Shown here: positions 57,809 through 64,000 of the stretch, in pieces
Position numbering within the stretch: the stretch's first letter is position 1
How the letters are laid out: every line of letters begins with the position of its first letter
From: Polynucleobacter necessarius
Lineage (GTDB): Bacteria; Pseudomonadota; Gammaproteobacteria; Burkholderiales; Burkholderiaceae
Length of the DNA stretch: 64,000 bases
Reading direction: 5' to 3'
Assembly (NCBI RefSeq): GCF_900095215.1
Contig: NZ_LT606949.1
Span: 238,283-302,282 of the forward strand
The notes under the pieces: model-generated
Database searches by the model: none
Seen by the model: only the letters and a program-made list of their open reading frames with translations
What the model was told of the DNA's origin: nothing
Made by a program: the position numbers and the translations under genes

Positions 57809-58825
57809 ACGAATAATGAGGGTGACGCGATTTCGTTCGTAGGTGACGGTTGCTGATTCTGGCGGGCTGCTCTGGATTAGGCTTGCTTGTAGATTGGTTT
57901 GAGATTGAAGTTGAGTAGCAATCTGTTTGGCTAGGGGCTCATTTCGGTCATACTGAATCTCAATACTTCCCACTTTACCCGCCTGAATATTGGCGATCAC
58001 TCCAGAAAGTTTATTTGCTGAGTAATGGTCGAAAAACACGGGATACCATCCGCCAACTAATGGCTTTTGAGTCTTTATTTGCATGGGTTCTGAGGGTATA
58101 GCATCTACCTTATTTGCGTTTTCGCCCAGGGGTAAATGAAAATCAATGCCTGTTTTCTGAACCAATTCCGCATAGGAAATGGGAGGGCTCATGCTGGCTT
58201 CATTGGTGTTTTCAATCCAATAAGCCCAGGCTGCATTTCTATTTGGGTCGTAAATCAGTTTGTATAAATAACTTGGAATGGTGACTCTACCTCTACCAAT
58301 GCTGCCACTATTTCCCGCTGAGCCAGTAAAGACGTACACATCACCAGTCGCTCTTTTGACATAGGCTCTAGTTGGCTCCTCAATATTCTTAGCCCAGATA
58401 CCCTGATTGTTTTGCCTTGCCTGAGGCATCATGTTTGCCAAGGAAAAGGATTGGGCCATCGCACGCTCATTGCTCATATCTCCAGCGGGAGCGTTGTGGC
58501 CGCGGTCATAGTCACTGCCGCGGTAATCCGATAGGAGGACTCTTTCCGCAAAGGGGAGTCTGGCTTCTTCATAAAACTGATTGCTTCTGCGAGGATGCGT
58601 GGCAGAGAGTTGCTCTTTATTCAGTTTCTCAACAGTATAGATAGGCTTCTTATCTTGAGGAGAGTAGTAAATAGCGAAGCTGTCAAAGCAGAGATCCCTT
58701 CCTGCCTGAGTAGTAGCTGGGATTTGCTGCTGAGGAAAGAGGTCTTTGCAGTCCTCAAACGCCGCAAGCGCACCTAAGGATGAAGAAAGTAGGAGTAGAG
58801 CGAAAAGGCCGCGAAGAAATTTCAT
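57800..58825 (-). CDS. DNA/RNA non-specific endonuclease (NucA/EndA family), secreted
   Basis: About 341 residues from the ATG at 58825 (the frame is open from 58864). FLRGLFALLLLSSSLGALA is a signal peptide. The catalytic motif DRGHNAPAGDM lies at residues 107-117, with His as general base, and NNQGIWAKNIEEPTRAYVKR supplies the Asn/Glu that bind Mg2+. These enzymes degrade nucleic acids in the periplasm or outside the cell; a role in nutrient scavenging is possible. The C-terminal 100 residues extend past the nuclease core. Intact. Confidence 0.85.
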   Translation of the reverse strand: MKFLRGLFALLLLSSSLGALAAFEDCKDLFPQQQIPATTQAGRDLCFDSFAIYYSPQDKKPIYTVEKLNKEQLSATHPRRSNQFYEEARLPFAERVLLSDYRGSDYDRGHNAPAGDMSNERAMAQSFSLANMMPQARQNNQGIWAKNIEEPTRAYVKRATGDVYVFTGSAGNSGSIGRGRVTIPSYLYKLIYDPNRNAAWAYWIENTNEASMSPPISYAELVQKTGIDFHLPLGENANKVDAIPSEPMQIKTQKPLVGGWYPVFFDHYSANKLSGVIANIQAGKVGSIEIQYDRNEPLAKQIATQLQSQTNLQASLIQSSPPESATVTYERNRVTLIIRSK

Positions 58826-58864
58826 GGGATCTAAGTGTATGACCTTTCCCGTGGAGAAGGCCAT

Positions 58865-59236
58865 GCTTTTTTGCTTGCGCTAGCTCTATAGCCAATAAAA
58901 ATCAGAAGACTAAAAACACTAGATGTACGATTTGTAGGTTTTATTTTTTTTTGAGCAAATTTGTAAAAAAAGTCCGGTTTTGAGCATTGTTTTATAGAGT
59001 GGAATTAGTGCCCCATAACTTTTATAAGTGATTGATGTTATTGATTTATATAAAGAAATTGAGTTCTATATACGGGATATCCCCAATTTCTAGATCTATT
59101 AGTTATTGATTTGCACTTAATTATTCTTGAATTGATATAATAAACTGATTAGGATGACCCATGTTTTTAAATATTGCAATGCAGCATAAAACGGCAGTCC
59201 AGTTTTTTTGAGGTTTTGCAAACCATGAATGAGTAA
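58865..59236. other. Gene-free AT-rich spacer
   Basis: About 370 bp between the divergently placed nuclease gene and the transglycosylase remnant. No open frame longer than 20 or so meaningful codons. It contains several A/T tracts (near 58942-58950 and 58966-58972) and a TTGCAATGCAGCA stretch near 59174-59186, but no hairpin or repeat that I can support. Confidence 0.4.
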
Positions 59237-60133
59237 ATGTTTACCGAATAATTTGAGCGATATGCAGGGTGCGCAGCCAGCCGTGTTGGCTGCTAAAGAA
59301 CTGCTGGCACACGCCATGGCCCCGATCTATCGCGTCCTCTTAATGGCTTGCTCATTGTTACTGTATTTATGGTTGTAGGCCTTTGGCTCTGTGGCAATGG
59401 AACTAATGCGGGCGCTTTTCGCTTGGCTCGAGTACTGGTTCCTGATGAGGCTCGCAACATGGTTTGGAGTAATGGTTTTGGCATGCTCAACCAAGACAAA
59501 GAATCGCATGAAGAAACGTCAGCCGATCAAGTTGCCGATACTGAGATCGCCGCGGTGATTTACAACAAATCCAAGGTGCCTGCCGTAACTGGATTGGTAA
59601 ATACCAAGCAGCAAACAGTAGCCTTGCTAATGCCTTCCGTAGCGCAAATGCAAGTCAAGTCTATTTCTCATGTATCCGATCGCATTCCTACTTCGAAGAT
59701 TGATCCTCAAGCTTTGGATAGTAATTTAATGGGGTCTTTGCAGAATCAACGTGCGGTAGCGGACTTCTTTCAAAAGAAATACAGCCTTGATCCCGCCAAG
59801 AGTGAAGAGTATGTCTCCAACACCATCTTGATTGCGAAAGAAGTCAATATTGACCCGGTGTTATTGCTGGCAGTGATTTCAGTAGAGTCGAACTTCAATC
59901 CAAACACCAAGAGTCATGCTGGTGCTGAGGGCTTGATGCAGGTAATGACATCAGTGCATAAAGATAAGCATGCAATTTTTGGCGGAACTTCCACGGCTGC
60001 CAAGCCTGAGGTGAAGATTCGCGTTGGCGCTGCGAATGCTGAGGATGATGGTGGTTATGCTGACAAGGTAATGGCTGAAAGAAATCGTCTGATTACTTGT
60101 GTCAAAACCGTTCGTCTAACCGACTCACTTTAA
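59237..60133 (+). pseudogene. Lytic transglycosylase (Slt-type), frameshifts and internal deletion
   Basis: ATG 59237 leads, after one surplus T in TTT (59240-59242), to LPNNLSDMQGAQPAVLAAKELLAHAMAPIYRVLL; a second shift near 59340 joins to NGLLIVTVFMVVGLW, the membrane anchor. The SLT domain follows: NTILIAKEVNIDPVLLLAVISVESNFNP with the catalytic Glu near 59890 and SHAGAEGLMQV. After KIRVGAANAEDDGGY the family normally has about 25 more residues (a helix and YVGA) between VGA and the DDGGYADKV tail, so an in-frame deletion between two VGA-coding stretches is likely. The enzyme would cleave peptidoglycan. Confidence 0.78.
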
Positions 60134-60188
60134 ATGGCAAGGACTTGCGTTCTTAAGCTTCTTTTGTCTGGGTTAGTCACAAAATAGA

Positions 60189-60212
60189 AAGCCACCCTAG
60201 GGTGGCTTTTGT
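60189..60212. terminator. Bidirectional hairpin terminator
   Basis: AAGCCACCC / GGGTGGCTT, a 9-bp perfect stem with a 2-base centre, followed by TTTG TTTT on the plus side. It separates the transglycosylase remnant from the convergent FKBP gene. Confidence 0.8.
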
Positions 60213-60229
60213 TTTCTCGCTGAGAGCGT

Positions 60230-60580
60230 TTAGTTAACGCCGTGTAATTCCACATCAAATACCAAAGTCGCATTCGGAGGAATCGCGCCACCCGCACCGC
60301 GTGGACCATAGCCCATTTCAGATGGAATGATGAGTGTGCGTTTGCCACCAATTTTCATGGCAGTCACGCCTTCGCCACAACCCTTAATCACATGTCCAGT
60401 ACCCAAAGGGAAACTGAACAATTGCCAGCGATCTAAGGAGCTATCAAACTTCTGGCCTTTGTGGTCGGTATCGTTTTCGTCGTACAACCAGCCGGTGTAA
60501 TGCACATCTACATGATTGCCAGCGCTAGCTTCTTTTCCATCGCCAACAACGGTATCGATTTTTTTTTTGAGTTCACTCAT
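60230..60580 (-). CDS. FKBP-type peptidyl-prolyl isomerase lacking its active-site Trp
   Basis: 116 residues, full length. VDVHYTGWLYDE, FDSSLDRWQLFSFPLG, VIKGCGEGVTAMKIGGKRTLIIP, GYGPRGAGGAIPPNATLVFDVEL give a single FKBP domain. The Trp at the base of the active-site pocket, in the family's VIKGWDEGV, is Cys68 here, followed by Gly in place of Asp. In the first loop RGQ has become RWQ (residue 52). These three changes in a highly conserved small enzyme suggest a weakened or dead isomerase with an open frame. Cytoplasmic; no signal peptide. Confidence 0.85.
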   Translation of the reverse strand: MSELKKKIDTVVGDGKEASAGNHVDVHYTGWLYDENDTDHKGQKFDSSLDRWQLFSFPLGTGHVIKGCGEGVTAMKIGGKRTLIIPSEMGYGPRGAGGAIPPNATLVFDVELHGVN

Positions 60581-60666
60581 GATGTTTTCCTATTTTACGC
60601 GAATTGATTGGCTAGTATATTCTGAGCTCTGTAATTTCTGATGCAAGTTAACTTTGTTTAAAACGT

Positions 60667-61683
60667 ATGACAAATTATTGGGTTAATTCCGCCTATAACA
60701 CCTTGGAAATCAGTTCCGATCACCAGTTATTGGTAACGGATGACCTTTTACACACATACATGGCAAGGCCTGGGCTCGCGCTGGTTCCTGAATCGTGTGC
60801 CGCTGAGCGCTCACTGCATCTGCGTGTGACTGATAACCCTCGCGCTGAAGTGCTTGATAGTGAAATCGCCGCAATGGCCGATGAGAATATCCGAGAGAAC
60901 TATCGGGTTTGGTTGCGTTATCGCAAGCGCTTATTGGCGGCAAGCTCTCTGGAGAGCTTTGATATGAGTCTGTTTAAGGGTGAGGGAGTGGATGTTCCTC
61001 CTTTATTTATTGCCCAGCTGGCGCAAATTTTCATAAGACATATTCTGGGTGATGAAGCGCATCCATTGGAAGTGAGAATGGGCAAACTCGTCTTTAGAGT
61101 CCAGAAAACTACCGTGATTGACGACGGTATCGTGATGGGCGCGGATGATGAAGTAGTGATTCGAAACGCCCAAGCTAGCGAGACAGGCAACATCATGGAC
61201 TTGCTAAAAGGGAAGTCGATGAGCATGCGTTCCGCTGACCTAGATGTAAGTCATGAAAATAATGCTGATGCCTATTGGGCAAGAAATGAAGAATTGGATT
61301 TGGCAGCGCAATTGAATTTTGGGCATGAGCCTATCAATTATTTCTGCCGAGTATTGGAGAAATGGATCAATCATTTTTTAGGGGTTGGCGGGCGTATTAC
61401 GCCTATGCAACAAATTACCGACCCTCAATGGTCTTGGCACGTTGGCTTGGATGATGCCGCAACTGAAATACTCAATAACTTATACAACAAGGAGTTGGTT
61501 GAGGTCGATGAGTTGCAGAAAGTCATTTGCTTATTCCGCTTAGACTTTGTTGATGAGGCCGCGGTAGCCAAGGCTCAAGCGGGTAAGCCGGTCTATATGG
61601 TTATCGCCATGAATGATCAGCAACCGTTGCAGCTGAAGCCGCAAAATCTCCTATTCAACTTGCCGCTTGCAAATGTTTCTTAA
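60667..61683 (+). CDS. DUF6352 family protein
   Basis: 338 residues. The order WVNSAYNTLEISSDHQLLVTDDLLHTYMARPGLALVPESC at the N-terminus, a middle segment MSLFKGEGVDVPPLFI and LKGKSMSMRSADLDVSHENNADAYWARNEELDLAAQLNFG are characteristic of DUF6352, a family restricted mainly to Burkholderiales. It is hydrophilic and probably cytoplasmic. Function unknown. Its stop overlaps the tail of the convergent MFS gene by 4 bp. No lesion. Confidence 0.75.
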   Translation: MTNYWVNSAYNTLEISSDHQLLVTDDLLHTYMARPGLALVPESCAAERSLHLRVTDNPRAEVLDSEIAAMADENIRENYRVWLRYRKRLLAASSLESFDMSLFKGEGVDVPPLFIAQLAQIFIRHILGDEAHPLEVRMGKLVFRVQKTTVIDDGIVMGADDEVVIRNAQASETGNIMDLLKGKSMSMRSADLDVSHENNADAYWARNEELDLAAQLNFGHEPINYFCRVLEKWINHFLGVGGRITPMQQITDPQWSWHVGLDDAATEILNNLYNKELVEVDELQKVICLFRLDFVDEAAVAKAQAGKPVYMVIAMNDQQPLQLKPQNLLFNLPLANVS

Positions 61684-62771
61684 GAAGTCGTTTGAGATTC
61701 TTTGCGCTGCTGAGCAAACCAAAAAATGGCTAGACCAGTAACGATCACGGGAGTAAGTGACCCCAAGTTCAGAATGCTCCAGCCGTGTGAGGTAACTAAA
61801 GCGCCTGATCCAAAAGAAGTGAATGCCATCGTGCCAAAGACAAAAAAGTTAATGGCCGTTTTTGGTTTATCTCGTTCATTCGGTTGATAGGCGGTCATCG
61901 CCAAAGAGGTTGCGCCTGTAAATAAAAAGTTCCAACCCACCCCAAGCAAAAACAAAGCGATAAAAAATTGATGTAAATCGGTCCCGGTTAGAGCAATTGC
62001 AATGCAAGTAAAGTTCAGCAGCACACCAACGCCCATTATCTTTAGCACCCAAAATCTCTGAATGAGTGAGCCAGTAAAAAATCCAGGAGAAAACATATCA
62101 AGCACATGCCACTCGAGTACGAATGCGGTATCTGAAAAAAGAAGCCCGCAGATTTGCATTGCTAACGGTGTGGCCGCCATCAATAGATTCATGACTCCAT
62201 CACCCAATGCCGCGCCAATAATGGAAACCATAAAGACGGGCTGTTGAAGAATGACTTTCAATGGACGCCCATCGGCAAGTGAATGTTGCGTCTTCAATTC
62301 TGGGGGAAAGTAAATGAACTGCATCACAACAATTCCAATCAATCCGGCTATCGATAGGGTGAGGTAGGCCACCAGAAATTCGGTATCAAAGAGATTGCGA
62401 GTCCAGGAGGCCTGGTTGAGGCCAATGACTGCGCCAAGAATACCGCCGGCTAGCACCCAGGACACCGCTTTGTCGCGCTGACTCAGGTCTGTTAGTTCTG
62501 CTGCGGCAAAGCGATACAGCTGACCGTTGGCGCTGTAGTAACCAGCGATAAAAGTGCCCGTCACCAACGGCCAAAAGTTTTGGCTTATTGCTGCATAAGC
62601 GCATAAAAGGGCTGACAGCATCGCCACAAGTAAGCCAAGCTGACAGGAGATCTTGCGCCCAAAATAATTCTGGGATTTAGCCACAATAGAAGTGGAAAAG
62701 GCGCCTCCTACAACGTAGCCCATGACGGGTAGGGTGGCCATCCAGCTAGCGGGCGCTAGGCTGAGGCCCAC
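61680..62771 (-). CDS. MFS transporter, 5' end uncertain
   Basis: 363 residues from GTG 62771, ten to eleven helices. LATLPVMGYVVGGAFST-like opening, NYFGRKISCQLG (loop 2-3 motif), ITGTFIAGYYSANGQLYRFAAAE, and GGILGAVIGLNQASW, where relatives have GPNLA, so this conserved Pro appears lost. The frame is open a further 19 or so codons upstream (FAPKNRLIAINGLVG, clearly the start of helix 1) but with no ATG, GTG or TTG there, so the original start codon is probably gone. It may be a pseudogene starting to decay. Substrate unknown. Confidence 0.68.
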   Translation of the reverse strand: MGLSLAPASWMATLPVMGYVVGGAFSTSIVAKSQNYFGRKISCQLGLLVAMLSALLCAYAAISQNFWPLVTGTFIAGYYSANGQLYRFAAAELTDLSQRDKAVSWVLAGGILGAVIGLNQASWTRNLFDTEFLVAYLTLSIAGLIGIVVMQFIYFPPELKTQHSLADGRPLKVILQQPVFMVSIIGAALGDGVMNLLMAATPLAMQICGLLFSDTAFVLEWHVLDMFSPGFFTGSLIQRFWVLKIMGVGVLLNFTCIAIALTGTDLHQFFIALFLLGVGWNFLFTGATSLAMTAYQPNERDKPKTAINFFVFGTMAFTSFGSGALVTSHGWSILNLGSLTPVIVTGLAIFWFAQQRKESQTTS

Positions 62772-62811
62772 CAGCCCATTAATGGCGATAAGGCGATTTT
62801 TAGGTGCAAAA

Positions 62812-62849
62812 CCTCCATTTTTGCTAAGTCCGATGATTTAAAATGGAGG
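62812..62849. repeat. 10-bp perfect inverted repeat in the divergent MFS-icd spacer
   Basis: CCTCCATTTT (62812-62821) and AAAATGGAGG (62840-62849) are perfect complements with an 18-base spacer. It sits between divergent genes, just past the missing start of the MFS gene. It has no T run and could be an operator, or a chance product. Confidence 0.55.
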
Positions 62850-62961
62850 ACTCGCCTCATTTGCCAAGGAAGCGCTAAAAGCGACTTGCGACATGTGGAT
62901 TTGAGGGCGATAGGGTAAAAAAACCTGACTCTGTAATTTTTTCAATATTGAGGAAACATTC

Positions 62962-64000
62962 ATGGCTGCAGAGAAATCAAAGATTATTTACACGCTGACA
63001 GATGAAGCGCCACTTTTGGCGACTTGCGCATTTCTGCCGATTATTCGTACTTTTACGGCACCTGCTGGCGTAGAGATTGTGAAGAGCGACATTTCTGTTG
63101 CTGCTCGTATCTTGGCTGAGTTTTCTGATTGTCTTACTCCCGCGCAACAAGTTCCAGATAACTTGGGCGCGCTTGGCAAAATGACTTTATTGCCTGACAC
63201 CAACATTATTAAATTGCCTAACATCAGCGCCTCTGTTCCTCAGTTGCTCGCGGCAATTAAAGAGTTGCAATCTAAGGGCTACAAGATTCCAAATTTTCCA
63301 GAAGATCCAAAAACAGACGAAGAGAAGGCTATTCGCGCGCGTTATTCCAAGTGCTTGGGTAGCTCAGTAAATCCGGTGTTGCGGGAAGGTAACTCTGATC
63401 GCCGCGCGCTACCCGCTGTAAAGCGTTATGCGCGTAACAATCCACACTCCATGGGTGAGTGGAGCCAAGCTTCCCGTACGCACGTATCCCACATGCATGG
63501 CGGCGATTTCTACTCTAGCGAGAAGTCAATGACGATGACTAAGGCTTGCGATGTGAAGATGGACCTGGTGACGAAGAGTGGCAAGACCATTGTTCTTAAG
63601 CCAAAGGTTTCCTTATTGGCTGGCGAAATTATCGACAGCATGTACATGAGCAAAAAAGCGCTCTGCGAGTTCTACGAGAAAGAGATCGAAGACGCATACA
63701 AGACCGGCATGATGTTGTCCTTGCACGTGAAGGCAACCATGATGAAAGTTTCACATCCAATCGTGTTCGGCCACGCAGTGAAGATTTTCTACAAAGACGC
63801 TTTTGAGAAGCACGCTAAGTTGTTTGAAGAGTTGGGTGTTAATGCGAATAACGGCATGAGCAGCCTGTATGAAAAGATCAAAACATTGCCAAAGTCCAAG
63901 CACGAAGAAATTATTCACGATTTGCACGCTTGTCATGAGCATCGTCCAGCTTTGGCGATGGTTGACTCCGCTAACGGCATCACCAACCTCCATTCTCCAA
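62962..64000 (+). CDS. icd: Monomeric NADP-dependent isocitrate dehydrogenase (3' end outside window)
   Basis: ATG 62962 follows a GAGGAAA ribosome site. The 346 codons present are open: AAEKSKIIYTLTDEAPLLAT at the N-terminus, then EGNSDRRA near residue 135, NPHSMGEWSQASRTHV and FEELGVNANNGM, all typical of the monomeric (about 740 residues) isocitrate dehydrogenase. It converts isocitrate to 2-oxoglutarate in the citric-acid cycle with NADPH production. In these residues the pattern RRAL-PAVK differs slightly from the common RRAPxSVK, but no lesion is seen. As a central metabolic gene it is expected to be retained. Confidence 0.93.
   Translation, partial: MAAEKSKIIYTLTDEAPLLATCAFLPIIRTFTAPAGVEIVKSDISVAARILAEFSDCLTPAQQVPDNLGALGKMTLLPDTNIIKLPNISASVPQLLAAIKELQSKGYKIPNFPEDPKTDEEKAIRARYSKCLGSSVNPVLREGNSDRRALPAVKRYARNNPHSMGEWSQASRTHVSHMHGGDFYSSEKSMTMTKACDVKMDLVTKSGKTIVLKPKVSLLAGEIIDSMYMSKKALCEFYEKEIEDAYKTGMMLSLHVKATMMKVSHPIVFGHAVKIFYKDAFEKHAKLFEELGVNANNGMSSLYEKIKTLPKSKHEEIIHDLHACHEHRPALAMVDSANGITNLHSP

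Noticed and set aside
59170..59260. Phasin gene remnant (MFTE-stop after a TTGCAATGCAGCA element)
   Set aside because: Removing one T makes ATG 59237 the start of the transglycosylase frame, so no phasin remnant is needed. The upstream element is too short to assign.
1..64000. All lesions could be assembly or sequencing errors
   Set aside because: Not excluded, but many lesions are point nonsense changes and missense changes at invariant residues rather than homopolymer errors, and 23 genes in a row are clean. Raw reads would decide.
1..64000. CRISPR array, tRNA, rRNA, insertion sequence or prophage
   Set aside because: No regularly spaced repeats, no cloverleaf-like sequences and no transposase or integrase frames were recognised, although a short tRNA could be missed by eye.

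Overview
The window looks like a betaproteobacterial chromosome of the Burkholderiaceae, closest in feel to Polynucleobacter. The monomeric isocitrate dehydrogenase, the DUF6352 and DUF934 proteins, the cysI/cobA/cbiX neighbourhood and the fused LivM-LivG transporter protein all point that way (inference from protein style; no search was run). The striking property is decay. About 26 genes carry frameshifts, in-frame stops or internal deletions, and several full-length genes have lost invariant residues. This fits a recently host-restricted lineage, such as the Polynucleobacter endosymbionts of Euplotes ciliates, better than a free-living relative. A poor-quality assembly is the main alternative.

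Layout. (1) 1-9.4 kb is an AT-rich surface-glycan module in which every gene is broken: carbamoyltransferase, GT10 and GT11 fucosyltransferase-like genes, a Wzx-like flippase, three GT2 glycosyltransferases and an O-acyltransferase. (2) 9.7-34.3 kb is a second AT-rich glycan block of 23 genes, none visibly broken. It holds a sterol-desaturase-like hydroxylase, genes for a UDP-activated L-2-acetamido-2,6-dideoxysugar (reductase, FnlA-like dehydratase, 2-epimerase), a Wzm/Wzt exporter, methyltransferases, a YfhO-like membrane protein, an acetyltransferase and a deacetylase. It also holds a small acyl module (methyltransferase, acyl carrier protein, ketoacyl synthase III, ketoreductase), a polyprenyl-phosphate-type GT2 with an AglD-like membrane protein, and GT2/GT4 enzymes. 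A WecA/WbpL-like initiating transferase lies just after it on the opposite strand. Together these describe an ABC-exported O-antigen-like polysaccharide.

(3) 35.7-40.4 kb holds a frameshifted chaA, intact cbiX and cobA, and a collapsed sulfite-reduction locus (DUF934 and cysI with nonsense codons; cysH, cysD and cysN absent between DUF934 and cobA). (4) 40.5-48.1 kb is a run of broken accessory genes: serine hydrolase, antitoxin-like gene, acyltransferase, darP, GMC oxidoreductase, EamA exporter. HdeD survives. (5) 48.2-53.1 kb is a branched-chain amino-acid ABC transporter in which only livH looks healthy. livK and livM-livG carry in-frame TGA codons, and LivF has lost both Walker A glycines. 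(6) 53.1-57.5 kb is a minus-strand, seven-gene operon behind a near-consensus Fur box (outer-membrane protein, small protein, FMN-binding protein, ApbE, cytochrome-b-like protein, TauE, membrane protein). It looks like a flavin-based iron-reduction system that is now decaying.

(7) 57.6-64 kb holds a DUF3820 gene, a nuclease, a broken lytic transglycosylase, an FKBP isomerase lacking its active-site Trp, DUF6352, an MFS transporter and the start of the isocitrate dehydrogenase gene. The contrast between the untouched polysaccharide block and its eroding flanks suggests that surface-polysaccharide synthesis is still under selection, while sulfur reduction, amino-acid uptake and iron scavenging are being handed to the host. 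I saw no tRNA, rRNA, CRISPR array or insertion sequence.
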